NCBI RefSeq assembly: GCF_963678635.1
Contig: NW_026971530.1
Span: 1-64,000, forward strand
Origin: Symsagittifera roscoffensis
Taxonomy: Eukaryota > Xenacoelomorpha > Acoela > Convolutidae
DNA: 64,000 nucleotides
Direction: 5' to 3'
How positions within the stretch are numbered: the first letter of the stretch is position 1; every line of letters begins with the position of its first letter. Of this stretch, positions 21,499-33,347 are shown one piece after another. The notes below the pieces were generated by a model, which was not told the origin of the DNA, did not search any database, and saw only the letters and a list, made by a program, of their open reading frames with translations. Position numbers and translations under genes: made by a program.

Positions 21499-22891
21499 AT
21501 GAGGCGAAGTAGGGTACCGATAGCAGATAAACGAGTACTAGAGTCCAGGGAAAATTATAACTCGTCGCAACGGAAGGCGACACTATCGGATCCAAAAGTA
21601 ATGAGAAAGAACTTTTCAGTAAGCGTGGTTAAAACAAGAAGCGCAAAGGAAAACAAGATGAAAGAAACCGCTGTGGAAAGACAAACTGTACCTGCCATAG
21701 AAATCGATCTTGAGACACCAAATCAAAGTGCTGATGAAGTGGAAAGAAAAACAACGGAATCGACACCAATGCCGAATGCGGAAGAACAGGAAAAGAAAAC
21801 GATAGAGTTCTCGCCAATTGACATTGTGGAAGATACAAAAAGCAACACGCCGGAAACGATAAAGGATGACTCTCAAACAAAAAGAACGTCGTTCACAGAG
21901 AGGATTGCAGTGATAGTCGGAATGAAACCAAGAGAGAAAGAGGTAGCACCAAAGACCGAGAAAGGCAAAATATTTGGAACAGTTTTTGCAATAAAAACAG
22001 AGGCCAATCAAAACGATGATCAGGTTGAATTTGGAGCAACAGCTAACCATGAGGCAACAGCTAACAATGGGGCAACAGCTAGCCAAGAGAAAACAAATTC
22101 TCTTGAACTGGGCGACTTGATGGCGAAGTTGCAACAAATCGACAAAAAATTGAAGTGTAGTGAAGAGGATCGACAAATGCTAAAAAAGGAGATACGATAT
22201 AAAAAGAACGAGAGACTGGACAATTGCTTTAATCTGGCGAGGACAACAGAAGAGAAGCTACAGCAAATGTCAGACAAGGTGGAGGCTATCGACAAAGAGA
22301 GTGAGAAAAATATCAAAATAGTTATGCAAGAAATGAAGCAACGGTACGACACTGTGAACAGTAAGTTATGGAGTCTGGAGACGAGAACAGACACAATGAG
22401 CGGAGACCAGGCTGAAAAATCATGTGCCCTACAGTCCAAACTGGATGCTCTCTTGAGAAACTCTATAACACAAGACAAGCTGTTAACAAGACAAGACGAC
22501 TCAGATGGATGCATCGACACATGGGTAGAAGTCATGAGGTTACACTTGGAACAAGACAACTTGAATGACGAAAGGCAGGCCTGCACGGCAATCTTGAGCA
22601 ACCTAGAGGGCACAGCGATGAAGTGTGTAGTAGCAAAGAAGGAAGAGGAACGTGATACTGCGGACAAGATCTTCGAGATATTGCTGAACCGATTCGGATC
22701 AGGGAATGAAGGCCCACCAAGCTATGATGAGATTAGAAAAAAGAATACAGAAGGACGATGAATCAATCGATCGATTCCTGGATGATCATGAGAGCTTGAG
22801 AAGGAGGAGTGATCCTGAAGAATCAACAAACAGAAGAAATTTTAGCATCGCCTCGAAGTTTATCGATGGGGTAAAAAATGAGACGACTTGA
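21499..22891 (+). pseudogene. Gypsy gag, unit A (frameshifted)
   Basis: ATG at 21499 opens 420 codons: a charged, Lys/Glu-rich N-terminal half, a coiled-coil-like stretch (LMAKLQQIDKKLKCSEEDRQ), then a capsid-like region with DTWVEVMRLHLEQDN. The frame is lost at the A-run at about 22735. Homologous capsid sequence (IQKDDESIDRFLDDHESLRR) continues in the +1 frame to 22891. The same break is in units B and C, so it predates the triplication. The protein would form the particle core. Confidence 0.75.
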
Positions 22892-23072
22892 GAAAAATGC
22901 TGGCAAGGTACTATACACTTTCGAAAGATAATGCAACAACTCCAGAAGAGATAAGAAAAAGTCAAGGAGTATATGTTGATGAAACCGAAGAAGTATCCCT
23001 ACCCAGAAAATAAAAACATGAAGGGAGGAAGTCAACCACTGGAAGTCGTCGTGGTACAAGCCTAGAGATGAT

Positions 23073-23783
23073 ATGGACAAACGTAGGTCATGCGCAAATT
23101 GCAGATCAGCGGATCATCACGTGGCGGATTGCACGACGTACAAACAAGGCACGATGAGTCTGGGATATGCGCCGGATGAAGAAGATATGAGCCAGACGGA
23201 GGAATGTGAGTTCCATAGTGGCTTGATCATCAAAATAGGTGCGAGGTGCTTCTTTCGCAATCAAGAAGGCCATTTCAGGATGGATTGTCCATTGTTTTGG
23301 GAAGCAGTGAAGAACCAAAACCACCCCAAACACAAGCTAGCACTGGCTGCGGTACAGAACACGAGGAACAGGCAAGACGAATTTGACACGAAAAACTTGG
23401 AGGCACCGAGTGCAGAACTACCGACAAAAACGGTGAAGGCTGTAACGCAAGTCAAAAATGCCATAGAAGCTGAGGCCAGGAATTCCTTAGAAATAAACTA
23501 TGAGAAAGCAGCTGCGGAGGCTATCAACAAAGTGAAACAGGACCTATCGACGAAAGAGATCGAGCAAAGACTGAAGCAGGAGATCGAAAGGCAGAAGTTG
23601 AATGAGACATTATATAGGCCGGTGCCAGTGCCAGAGGCCGAGATGGGAGCGACAAGGAGTGGAAATTGTAACACTCTAAAAATGGTGACAGGAAAACCAT
23701 TCGGCATAACAAAAACTGGAACCAGGATAATGTCAATAAATACAGTGGGTGGCCGCAGATTGATGTGTACGCAGATTACTTGA
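23073..23783 (+). pseudogene. Gypsy nucleocapsid and linker, unit A
   Basis: The 236-codon frame begins with a canonical CCHC zinc knuckle (CANCRSADHHVADC, C-x2-C-x4-H-x4-C). A second knuckle, CFFRNQEGHFRMDC, has its second Cys replaced by Arg. A Glu/Lys-rich helical linker follows (EIEQRLKQEIERQKLNETL). It would bind element RNA and lead into the protease. Confidence 0.75.
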
Positions 23784-24544
23784 GTACAATGAGTCGGCAA
23801 ACAACTTCTAGAGCCTTAAGAGCTTTACTCACGAGGGGCGACAGCAAGTCAGTCCGCTTCGAAAATAGATACACGGAGGCCTACGGTCCATATGAGGTAT
23901 TGTCAAACATAGATGGAACAAACATCTACACGAAGACTATGATTACATGTGACGAAGACCTAGCCGGACAGATCTACGCGGGCAGAGAAGAACTGAAACA
24001 CTGCGGCATGTTGGAAGAAGATGCAATGCTTATCGGAACGGAAGCAGATGTATCAGCACAAGTGCTTGATATAAGTGGCAAGAAGACTCAGTTACGCGGG
24101 TTACTAGACACGGGAGCGGTCTTGAGCGTTCTACCAATCGAATCTTGGGAGCGAATGGACTTCGACAAAGACGATTTGATGGACTAGAGAACACGGCTCT
24201 CAGCTGCAAACAAAGGGTCGCTGCGGGTACTGGACAGGACAGTAATAATAGCCCTAAACTTGGGGGAACGCAGCCTGTGGTTGAGCTTTCTTGTGGTGGA
24301 AAACCTAGATGAGTCTGACCAATTCATTTTAGGCAGAAACTTCATCAGAATTTTCGACGTAACAATTGCTCTAAACAATGCCATGTTCAGGATTCGAAAC
24401 CCAGAAAGGAAGTACGTAATTGAACTGGTAAATTCAATAATGCCGAATGAGAATAAAGCACCGGTATTCTTGAGTAGGAGGGTGAGGCTGAAAGCAAACG
24501 ACGCGGAAATTGTAAGCTTGCGGATGAGAATTATAATGAACTAA
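23765..24544 (+). pseudogene. Gypsy aspartic protease, unit A
   Basis: The catalytic motif LLDTGAVLSVLP lies near 24100. After an in-frame TAG at 24185-24187 the fold continues (RLSAANKGSLRVL ... WLSFLVVENL ... QFILGRNFIRIFDV); the last motif is the C-terminal protease block common to gypsy elements. It would cut the gag-pol polyprotein. Stops at 24187 and 24542 are shared by all three units. Confidence 0.8.
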
Positions 24545-24651
24545 GTGACAACAAGCAAGTATACATAGTCCCAAATCCAAATAGTCAAAGTGCTGCTGTT
24601 TTAGGAAGATCCTTCTCGATAACCAGAAGCGGCCTCTGCGTCAGTGTCTTA

Positions 24652-25886
24652 TTGAATACTCTTGATATACCCATCACAATCCAGAGAGGAAGGAAACTGG
24701 GATACGCTTTACCCGTGAGCACTCGAAATGAAATGACTGAAAATGTAAAAGAGAATGAAGTTCTTGATTGTCCCAATCATAGGGACAAAATTTGTATCTT
24801 GAGAAGATTAAAAAGAATAAAAGATACATCAAGTCTTGTGAAATCACTTAATTCAGAGACAGACGATGGACTTTCGAGCTGTTCGAATTTCCCGGAAAAA
24901 CCCACACTAGAGGAAATGGAAAGGGATAAACCGGTTTTACCATGAATAGAGCAATTGAGGTGCAAGTTGACGGACGAACAGTTTGAAGCCATCAAGGACG
25001 TACTAGAGTGGAATGAGGACGTTTTTTCGAAACATAAGGCAGACATTGGATGTTGTATTTTTGTTGAACACGAAACCGAGCTTGAAGAGTCGGCGGTACC
25101 GCACAGGGAGGGGGCTAGGCGTATGACCCCACACAAATCGGAAGCATAAATCACCATGGGCGTGTGGAGTAGCGATGGCTAAGAAGAAAGGCGACCAAAT
25201 AAGGTTTTGTTGTGACTTCCGATATCTGAACTCCGTCACGGTGAAGGATGCCTACTTTCCATAGAAGGATCTCATACTTAGAATTGATGAGAGCCTCTCG
25301 AAGTTAGGGGACGCAAAACTTTGATTTAGGATCAGCTTTTTGGCAGGTTCCACTGAGGCAGCAGGACAGGGACAAAACAGGGTTTGCCTGCGAGCTCAGG
25401 CTGTTTCAATAGAAAAGGATGCCCTTTGGTCTTTGCAACGCCACGGCTATGTTTCAACGATTGATGGCACACGCATTGATAGATGTAACGAAGAAATACG
25501 GCAACCTGGTAAGGTGCTACGTGGACGACGTGGTAATAGCAACACCAACACTAGAAGACCACATCGAGCGACTAGACGAGGTGTTCGCCTGCATGAAGAG
25601 ATCAGGACTAAAATGCAAACCATCAAAGTGCGAAATACTCAAGGACTCGATTAAATACCTGGGGAGGATGGTTGATAGACATGGCATCAGATCATATCCA
25701 GATGCAGTAGAAGCGGTTCTGACCTGGAAATCACCGAAAACGGAACATCAACTGATGAGCTTCTTGGGTTTTGCGAACTGTTATAGGGAATTCAGTAAGG
25801 GCTATGCGGACAAAGTGTACCCGATGCAACAACTCATGAGGCACAAAGTCAAGAAATTCACGTGGAACAATACGGCAGAAGAGTAA
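24652..25886 (+). pseudogene. Gypsy reverse transcriptase, unit A
   Basis: An N-terminal linker (DVFSKHKADIGC, PHREGARRM) is followed by RT blocks: CCDFRYLNSVTVKDAY, DLGSAFWQVPL, KRMPFGLCNATAMFQRL, and the catalytic YVDD at 25518-25529. The thumb follows (MSFLGFANCYREFSKGYADK). Defects include TGA at about 24943, a deletion after HKSEA (25145), TAG in DAYFP*KD, and TAG at 25410-25412, just before KRMPFGL. Between about 25325 and 25886 that last TAG is the only interruption. Confidence 0.85.
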
Positions 25887-25907
25887 TTCCAGAGAATAAA
25901 GAAGGAG

Positions 25908-26372
25908 TTGTGTGAAGCACCGGTGCTAGGGATGCCAACGGAAAAAGGAATGTACGTGCTGGACACGGATGCGTCGGTAAGAGTGATTTCTGGCATTCTC
26001 CATCAAGAGCAGGAATGGAACGGGAAGACAGTCTTGAGACCGATAGCATACGGGAGTAATGTCTTGAGTGATACGGAGATGAAGTACGGGGCGCCTAAAG
26101 CAAAGATGTTCGCAGTGGTTACCTTTGGCGAAAAATACAAGACATACCTAGGTAGCGAGCCGTTCAAGTTACCAGTCGACAACAGGGCACTCAGCAGGTT
26201 GAAAACGTACTCAATGGATCAGAGCTACATTGGGAGATGGATAGTTCACCTGGATGGATACAACATGATAATTGAGCATAGGACAAGAGACCAACATCAA
26301 AATGCCGATAGCTTGAGTGAGATGACGGAGTTTTACGAGAGACAGGAACAGAGGGAGGCAGACAGGCCATAA
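25908..26372 (+). pseudogene. Gypsy RNase H, unit A
   Basis: It shows the TDAS catalytic start (VLDTDASVRVISGIL), a middle YGAPKAKMFAVVTFGEKYKTYL region, DNRALSRL, and the final HQNADSLS motif. A TAA separates it from RT at 25884-25886. It would remove the RNA strand during reverse transcription. Confidence 0.85.
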
Positions 26373-26393
26373 ATCAAAGATGGCTTCACCTTC

Positions 26394-27540
26394 ATGAATA
26401 AGGAAACGTACGATAGTCTTCCACTCATGAGGTGGCTCGACAAGTCTGGCAAACCTATAGAAGATAATCCCGAATTACCAAAGGAGCGTCCAGAGAAAAC
26501 AATCTTGAAAAGAAACCAATGGATGCCAATGGAGATAATGCTCAAGTCGAAAATTGCGAGGGAGACTTTTCAATCAAGTAGAAAGGGGAAGGGCAGAGAT
26601 AGGTGATGACTTTAGGAGATTACTCGAGAAACTAGCAGACGATAAACCCGTGGTCGAAGAAAGGGTAAAGAGGAACCAGAAGTCACGATATTGAGAAGGA
26701 ACGATGCGGATGGTAGCGAGGACTCCTTGAAAGGAAAGAAATCTGATAGAAAAGAAGTCGTGCAGTCATTGGTTGAGAGAATCCCTGAAGACATACTTAA
26801 GCGGACTATGGTTAGGAAGAAGAAGGTGGCATTCAAGGAGGAGGCTGAACACCTTGGACTGGTTCAAGAGTCGCGGGAGTGGCACACTGCAAAAAAAGAT
26901 GCTGAAGAAGAAAAATTGTCCAGGGAGTGTGAAGAATGGGATGAAAACTCAGAGAAGAGCAGCGATGACCATGATAGTCTATGCATGGTATTGGCAGAAG
27001 GGAAGATGAGGCACCGAGACAGGGAGCTACAGGCGGATCCTTCCTCGGTAACGTACAATGTGGATCAGCAGGAGGTGTGCGGAGGTGAAGAACTTGAGAA
27101 AATTGCAGTATCAAGGAAACCGTTCAGGGAGCTATCGTGCAACTCAAATGTCAGAACAAACCTGATGCTAGAAGATGACAGGAAGGTCTTGAGGAGGATA
27201 GTTTGCGTGAAGCTGAAAGACGACAACCACAGTCCGGGAGAAATGAATGGTCAGATGATGGCACTGAAGGATCACGTCAAGGCAAGATATAAGCTGTCGG
27301 ATCTGATACGAGCCCCAAGAGAATGAGAAGATGACAAGCAACCTCTCCAAATGGATCCGGACGGGAGCCAAAGAGAAAGGGGATCTGGAAGAAGACAGCT
27401 ACAAGATTATGAGCCAGTTCTACAAGGAGAGAAAAGATTTACTCTATCACACAGCTGATGGGGTGGTAGCATTCAGGAGAAAGGATGAGGAGAAGATACT
27501 ACACAAGCATAACCTCATCATACTACCACAGTTGTACCAG
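26394..27540 (+). pseudogene. Gypsy integrase N-terminal region, truncated, unit A
   Basis: A long acidic spacer (26394-27300) leads to DLEEDSYKIMSQFYKERKDL and EKILHKHNLIILPQLYQ, the segment just before the HHCC zinc finger. The element is cut there at 27540 and joined to TRIM23 exon 1. A run of seven A at about 26890 differs among the units, and an extra C at about 27315 shifts the frame here. Confidence 0.75.
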
Positions 27541-27774
27541 AGCTACGATCGAAAGGGCAGATGATGTTGTTTGAGGAGGTTCCATTGTCCTCACTCGACA
27601 ACAGTCTGGAGAGGCAACTTGTACAAAGAGTGTGTCCACACAGCAGCAGTCTAGGCACTCTTTCTCCGGAGGAACAAAGCCGTTTTCACAAACTTTGCAC
27701 CGAGGCGACGCTGAATTCGACATCTTCGATCTCGCTTTCAAAATTTTCACTACAATGATTTCCTTGTCAATCAG
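27541..27774 (-). pseudogene. TRIM23 exon-1 fragment, unit B (frameshifted)
   Basis: This copies 14826-15060, including the ATG and most of the RING. One base is lost in the GGAGGAAGAAAAGCC stretch (here GGAGGAACAAAGCC, near 27670). The frame breaks right after CENGF, so no RING can form. It is on the minus strand, and 18 bp of exon 1 plus its splice donor are missing. Confidence 0.9.
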
Positions 27775-28044
27775 TGGTTAATGTCAATCATGTTCATTTC
27801 ATTCTCCTTATTTGACGCAGCACACTTTTTCATCTCTGAAAATACCCCAAACTTGAAATCAACGGAATAAAACCGAGCGAAAAAAAATAAGAAAGCAAAA
27901 AAAATAAATGCCCAAAATTTTACCGGGAGTTTCAACAAGCTGATTTTGGGTTCCGGTTTATCTCACAGGGGCGAAAGCAAAAATTTGTTGAGGTATTAAA
28001 CCGAGTCAGAAACTTCACGTCACCATGTGTCAGTCGGTCGTATT

Positions 28045-30211
28045 TGGGAGGGAAGGAAAGGGGCTCGAGTGTGAACTCGGATAAAATCTGAGGTCACGAA
28101 AAAGAAATTTTAACGAAACGAAATATTGTTGTTAATATGCTATGTCTATTATATAAATCAAAAAGGGTGCTTGACAATTTTCTGATTGGATAAGACAAAA
28201 GAAATTTTAATCATTAGCTTGCAAAGCGGAAATTTAAGGTGCAGATGTGTGCAGATTTTGATTGCTTTTTAGCGATAATGTGACAATTTTGCATGGTCGT
28301 GAATTTTGGGGTGTAGATAAAGTTAAATCTGCTGCAAACTTCTGTAAATGACCACTGGCACTGTATTTTGAGCAACACTCAACATTCTGGGGATTCACTG
28401 GCAGACGGTAACGCGCGATGAGGACAACGATCTTGAGTCCGGGGAGTATGTCCCAATCGGTCGTATTTGGAAGTTTGATTTTGAACAGCGCGAAAAACAT
28501 GATTTTGGTGTGAAATGGAATTTTTCAAAAATTCGAATTGGGCGTGTCATGTTCAACTTTTTCGCGACAACTGAAATCTCAGAAAATAAGATCAGAACAA
28601 CCGAATTACAATCGCAAAAAAAGTATCGAAAAAACAGCGGGAAATTGCTATTCCCAATTTCCAGATATAATAGCATACTAGAGTAGAGCTGTCCTATCTT
28701 GGAATAGAAGGCATAACGATTACGAACCGAAGAGATACCAATAAGAAATGGACCAGAGTGAACCTTCGGTGGAAAGGTGGACAGCCGAAGTCTCCCAATG
28801 GTCCAACCCCAAAATTCCATTCTCAAGTTAAAACTCATTGATTTAAAACTTCTCAAGTTATATTTAATTCCATTTATGCTAGAGTCGCTAGTTAATTTAG
28901 TTACTCCAATTCTCGAGTGTGCTGGTATGTGAGTACCCAATTTAGTTTTCTTGAGTGTGTTTTATAATTGTTATGTTGAGGTAGGGAGAGTTTCAGGTTG
29001 ATCCATCTGAAATGGACCAAAGTTCCACCGTCTAATGAAAAGCAACTAAAACGGAATGTTCCGACCACGTTTTCAACGGCGTTCGCGTATTTTAGGTATT
29101 TTGAGACCTAAGTGTGGGGACATTCTTGTTTTCTAGAGTGGGGGGTACTTTGTTAGTAGCCTTTAAGCTGTAACGAGGATTTAAGTCTCATGTCGCAAGT
29201 GAAACGAATTGGCTCCGACCGTTCGAGGTAGAAAAACACAAGAGATAGTGTCCCTGATCTTGAGCCAATGGTTATAGGGCCTATTTTTCTTGAACCTCAT
29301 TTATGACTTAAGTAGGCGAATGTTACATAGTGTTTTTATGGCGCTCCTGGGTGTTTTAACGACATCATGATTACGGAGTCAAACCCACTTGACACAGCTC
29401 CGGGCTACATGCCCATTCTGGAGTACCGGTGGTACGGCTAAGCGGGAACGTGTAAACCTTCCGGTTGTACCGTGATAGCTTTTTAAGAAAACTCGAGAAA
29501 ATTCCTGGTACGCTCTCCGAACGAGGCCTAGCTAACCGAGTGAGGGAGGTAACTAGAGGGACAAAAACGAGCAAAAAGACAAAAAGCGAAACAAAAACCA
29601 AAAGAGACTAGAAAAAGAAAAAAACCATAAAACAAATGAAAGGACAGTGACTTTGATACCAAATTAGTTGGATCAAACCTTTATATTAAGAAAAATAATA
29701 TACCCATACTGTTCCCACAAGACCGATCGTTTCGATCAAGTCAGCAATTTTATACAGGTGCCCGATTGTGGGGCGTTGTTAAGGTTTTTTAGATACATTG
29801 CAACTTCACTGGACCACAAGGAGACTTGACTGGAAAAGGTGACCAGCCAAGCGGGGAAACGGTTCACAGGAAGGTGACCCGACAGGTGCTGGAAACACTA
29901 GAGGAACATCCAGCAAGGACGAGAACAAACAGAGAATGGCACACAGGGGTGTTCTGTTTGGTCATTCGACGGACCACTAGGAGACTTGATTGGAACAGGT
30001 GACCAGTCAAGTGGGAAAGTGGTTTTGGTGAGAGGCGCGGGACACTCCAAGGAGACAACCAGCCCGGAATCAGAACAGCCAGAGTAGGACAGACAGGGGT
30101 GTTCCCTTTGGTCAAACGGGTATCGTTAAAATCCACTTTACATTATAGGGGATAAGTGTAAAAATGGATAAGCGGATTCCCACTGTTTGAGGATACGTTT
30201 TTACTCAAGCA
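28045..30211 (+). repeat. Gypsy LTR, unit B
   Basis: This is a single LTR of the same length as A1. It is preceded by the duplicated TRIM23 flank and followed by CCTGGAAACAGG. Confidence 0.7.
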
Positions 30212-30945
30212 GAGCCTGGAAACAGGTTCTAAGGTTTTCTCTCGAGAAGTTTAGCACCCATCGCGCTTAAGGTAATTTTCGGCTTAAGAGGGGGGCTAAA
30301 TAGGGGGGAGGTTAGAAGGGGGGCTGGTTAGGTTAGAGGTTGGCGGTTGCAAATTGTAAAAAGGAGCACACGTTGCAGTAACTAATCAATCGATATTGTC
30401 GATTTAGTTACATTAGAATCTTACACGCGTGAGTTACAAAGCGAGGATATCCAAATTTATGATCAAATTAAGGTAGATACCATGGTCGGAAAAGGTGGAG
30501 GGATCGGAAATAGACAGTTTTTGGAACCTGGAAGGAGAATACCCCAAAAGAACGTTAGTAGGGTAGAGGAAAACGCGTGACAATCAGGTACCAGACATTT
30601 TTTTTAACGAAAGGACGACATTACTCACCTTTGAGTTTTAGGTGGGTTCATTTTTCTGTTTTCATCATTTTCTCAATTGAGTTTTTACATTTTCGGTACT
30701 AGATTTGTCGGTTTTAGACAAATAGTGATCACAAGACACCTGCTAACAAGTTGGGTATTCAATTCTAACGGATTTATCAAGAGAGAGAAAAACAAGGGGG
30801 CTAGTAATTGAAACTTTTGGCCAGTAAGGTTGGGTTTTTGAAATTTTTTTATTCTACAACTCAAGTGTGGTACCAGAGATAGTGGTTCAAGGGTCTCAAC
30901 ACTGAAGATGAAAAGACCCGATTGTCCCAACACAGGAATAATGGA

Positions 30946-31595
30946 GTCTTGGGACAGTACGAAGAAATCTTGGGACAGTACGAAGAAGTCTTAGGACAGT
31001 ACGGAAAAGTCTTGGGACAGTACGAAGAAGTCTTGGGACAGTACGAAGAAGTCTTGGGACAGTGCAGAAAAGTCTTGGGACAGTACGAAGAAGTCTTGGG
31101 TCCGTACAGAAAAGTTTTGGGACAGTACGAAGAAGTCTTGGGACAGTACAGAAAAGTCTTGGGACAGTACGATGAAGTCTTGGGACAGTACGGAAAAGTC
31201 TTGGGACAGCACGAAGAAGTCTTGGGACAGTACAGAGAGCCTTGGGACAGTACGGAAAAGTCTTGGGACAGTACGGAAAAGTCTTGGGAGAGTACGAAGA
31301 AGTCTTGGGACAGTACGGAAAAGTCTTGAGACAGAGTGAAGTGTCCCAACACTAGAACGAGGAGGTCTTGGGACAGTGCGAGGTAGCCCAACACTTGAGT
31401 AGTAGGTCTTGAGACAGGGTGGAGTGTCCCAATACTCTGGTGCGAGGTCTTGGGACAGTGTGAAGCATCCCGACACTTGGTCGAAGGGTCTTGGGACAGT
31501 ACCAGGTGTCCCAGAACTAGTTCTTGGGACGGTGCGAAGTGTCAAAACACTAAGACGAGAGGTCTTGGGATAGCGTGAAGTGTCCCAACACTTAA
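30946..31595 (+). repeat. Leader minisatellite, unit B
   Basis: It matches 20671-21320, including the single variant unit reading GGTCCGTACAG, so the array has not changed length since triplication. Confidence 0.85.
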
Positions 31596-31773
31596 GTAAA
31601 AGCACAAAAAAGCACACTCAGATTGATTAAAAAACAGCCAAAAGTCAACTAGATTAAGATCTCTTAATAACTTTGTCTTAAAAAAATTGGGAAGAATTTT
31701 TAGATTTTTATCTGTAGAATAGAAACTTGTAAATATTAATATTGTAAATAAGAAAAAATTGTGAATAAAAATC

Positions 31774-33166
31774 ATGAGGCGAAGTAGGGTACCGATAGCA
31801 GATAAACGAGTACTAGAGTCCAGGGAAAATTATAACTCGTCGCAACGGAAGGCGACACTATCGGATCCAAAAGTAATGAGAAAGAACTTTTCAGTAAGCG
31901 TGGTTAAAACAAGAAGCGCAAAGGAAAACAAGATGAAAGAAACCGCTGTGGAAAGACAAACTGTACCTGCCATAGAAATCGATCTTGAGACACCAAATCA
32001 AAGTGCTGATGAAGTGGAAAGAAAAACAACGGAATCGACACCAATGCCGAATGCGGAAGAACAGGAAAAGAAAACGATAGAGTTCTCGCCAATTGACATT
32101 GTGGAAGATACAAAAAGCAACACGCCGGAAACGATAAAGGATGACTCTCAAACAAAAAGAACGTCGTTCACAGAGAGGATTGCAGTGATAGTCGGAATGA
32201 AACCAAGAGAGAAAGAGGTAGCACCAAAGACCGAGAAAGGCAAAATATTTGGAACAGTTTTTGCAATAAAAACAGAGGCCAATCAAAACGATGATCAGGT
32301 TGAATTTGGAGCAACAGCTAACCATGAGGCAACAGCTAACAATGGGGCAACAGCTAGCCAAGAGAAAACAAATTCTCTTGAACTGGGCGACTTGATGGCG
32401 AAGTTGCAACAAATCGACAAAAAATTGAAGTGTAGTGAAGAGGATCGACAAATGCTAAAAAAGGAGATACGATATAAAAAGAACGAGAGCCTGGACAATT
32501 GCTTTAATCTGGCGAGGACAACAGAAGAGAAGCTACAGCAAATGTCAGACAAGGTGGAGGCTATCGACAAAGAGAGTGAGAAAAATATCAAAATAGTTAT
32601 GCAAGAAATGAAGCAACGGTACGACACTGTGAACAGTAAGTTATGGAGTCTGGAGACGAGAACAGACACAATGAGCGGAGACCAGGCTGAAAAATCATGT
32701 GCCCTACAGTCCAAACTGGATGCTCTCTTGAGAAACTCTATAACACAAGACAAGCTGTTAACAAGACAAGACGACTCAGATGGATGCATCGACACATGGG
32801 TAGAAGTCATGAGGTTACACTTGGAACAAGACAACTTGAATGACGAAAGGCAGGCCTGCACGGCAATCTTGAGCAACCTAGAGGGCACAGCGATGAAGTG
32901 TGTAGTAGCAAAGAAGGAAGAGGAACGTGATACTGCGGACAAGATCTTCGAGATATTGCTGAACCGATTCGGATCAGGGAATGAAGGCCCACCAAGCTAT
33001 GATGAGATTAGAAAAAAGAATACAGAAGGACGATGAATCAATCGATCGATTCCTGGATGATCATGAGAGCTTGAGAAGGAGGAGTGATCCTGAAGAATCA
33101 ACAAACAGAAGAAATTTTAGCATCGCCTCGAAGTTTATCGATGGGGTAAAAAATGAGACGACTTGA
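31774..33166 (+). pseudogene. Gypsy gag, unit B
   Basis: This is nearly identical to the unit A gag, with the same frame break in the A-run. One difference seen is R to S in KKNE(R/S)LDNC. Confidence 0.75.
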
Positions 33167-33347
33167 GAAAAATGCTGGCAAGGTACTATACACTTTCGAA
33201 AGATAATGCAACAACTCCAGAAGAGATAAGAAAAAGTCAAGGAGTATATGTTGATGAAACCGAAGAAGTATCCCTACCCAGAAAATAAAAACATGAAGGG
33301 AGGAAGTCAACCACTGGAAGTCGTCGTGGTACAAGCCTAGAGATGAT

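Larger units (their letters stand above)
14826..27540 (+). mobile_element. Array unit A: TRIM23 exon 1, doubled flank and LTR, gypsy internal region truncated in integrase
   Basis: Unit A begins in the native TRIM23 exon 1 and runs through 15061-17500 and its exact tandem copy 17501-19940 (2,440 bp each), then gypsy internal sequence to CTTGTACCAG-type sequence at 27540. There it joins directly to a new copy of TRIM23 exon 1. Its length is one 10,275-bp period plus 2,440 bp. Compared with B and C it carries its own small changes, such as an extra C at about 27315 that breaks the integrase frame. Confidence 0.85.

Noticed and set aside
22020-22667. Minus-strand frames of 186-215 codons opposite gag
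   Set aside because: They are Ser/Cys/Leu-rich mirrors of a Lys/Glu/Gln-rich coding strand, expected from composition.
22728-22745. Programmed -1 frameshift site (A AAA AAG) at the end of the first gag frame
   Set aside because: The heptamer is in the right phase, but downstream capsid homology continues in the +1 frame, so a -1 slip would not restore it. A one-base indel is simpler.
24185-26372. Reassignment of TAG or TGA as sense codons throughout the element
   Set aside because: All three stop codons interrupt the frames, several aligned positions need two base changes, and frameshifts are also present. Only the RT amber is kept as a separate finding.
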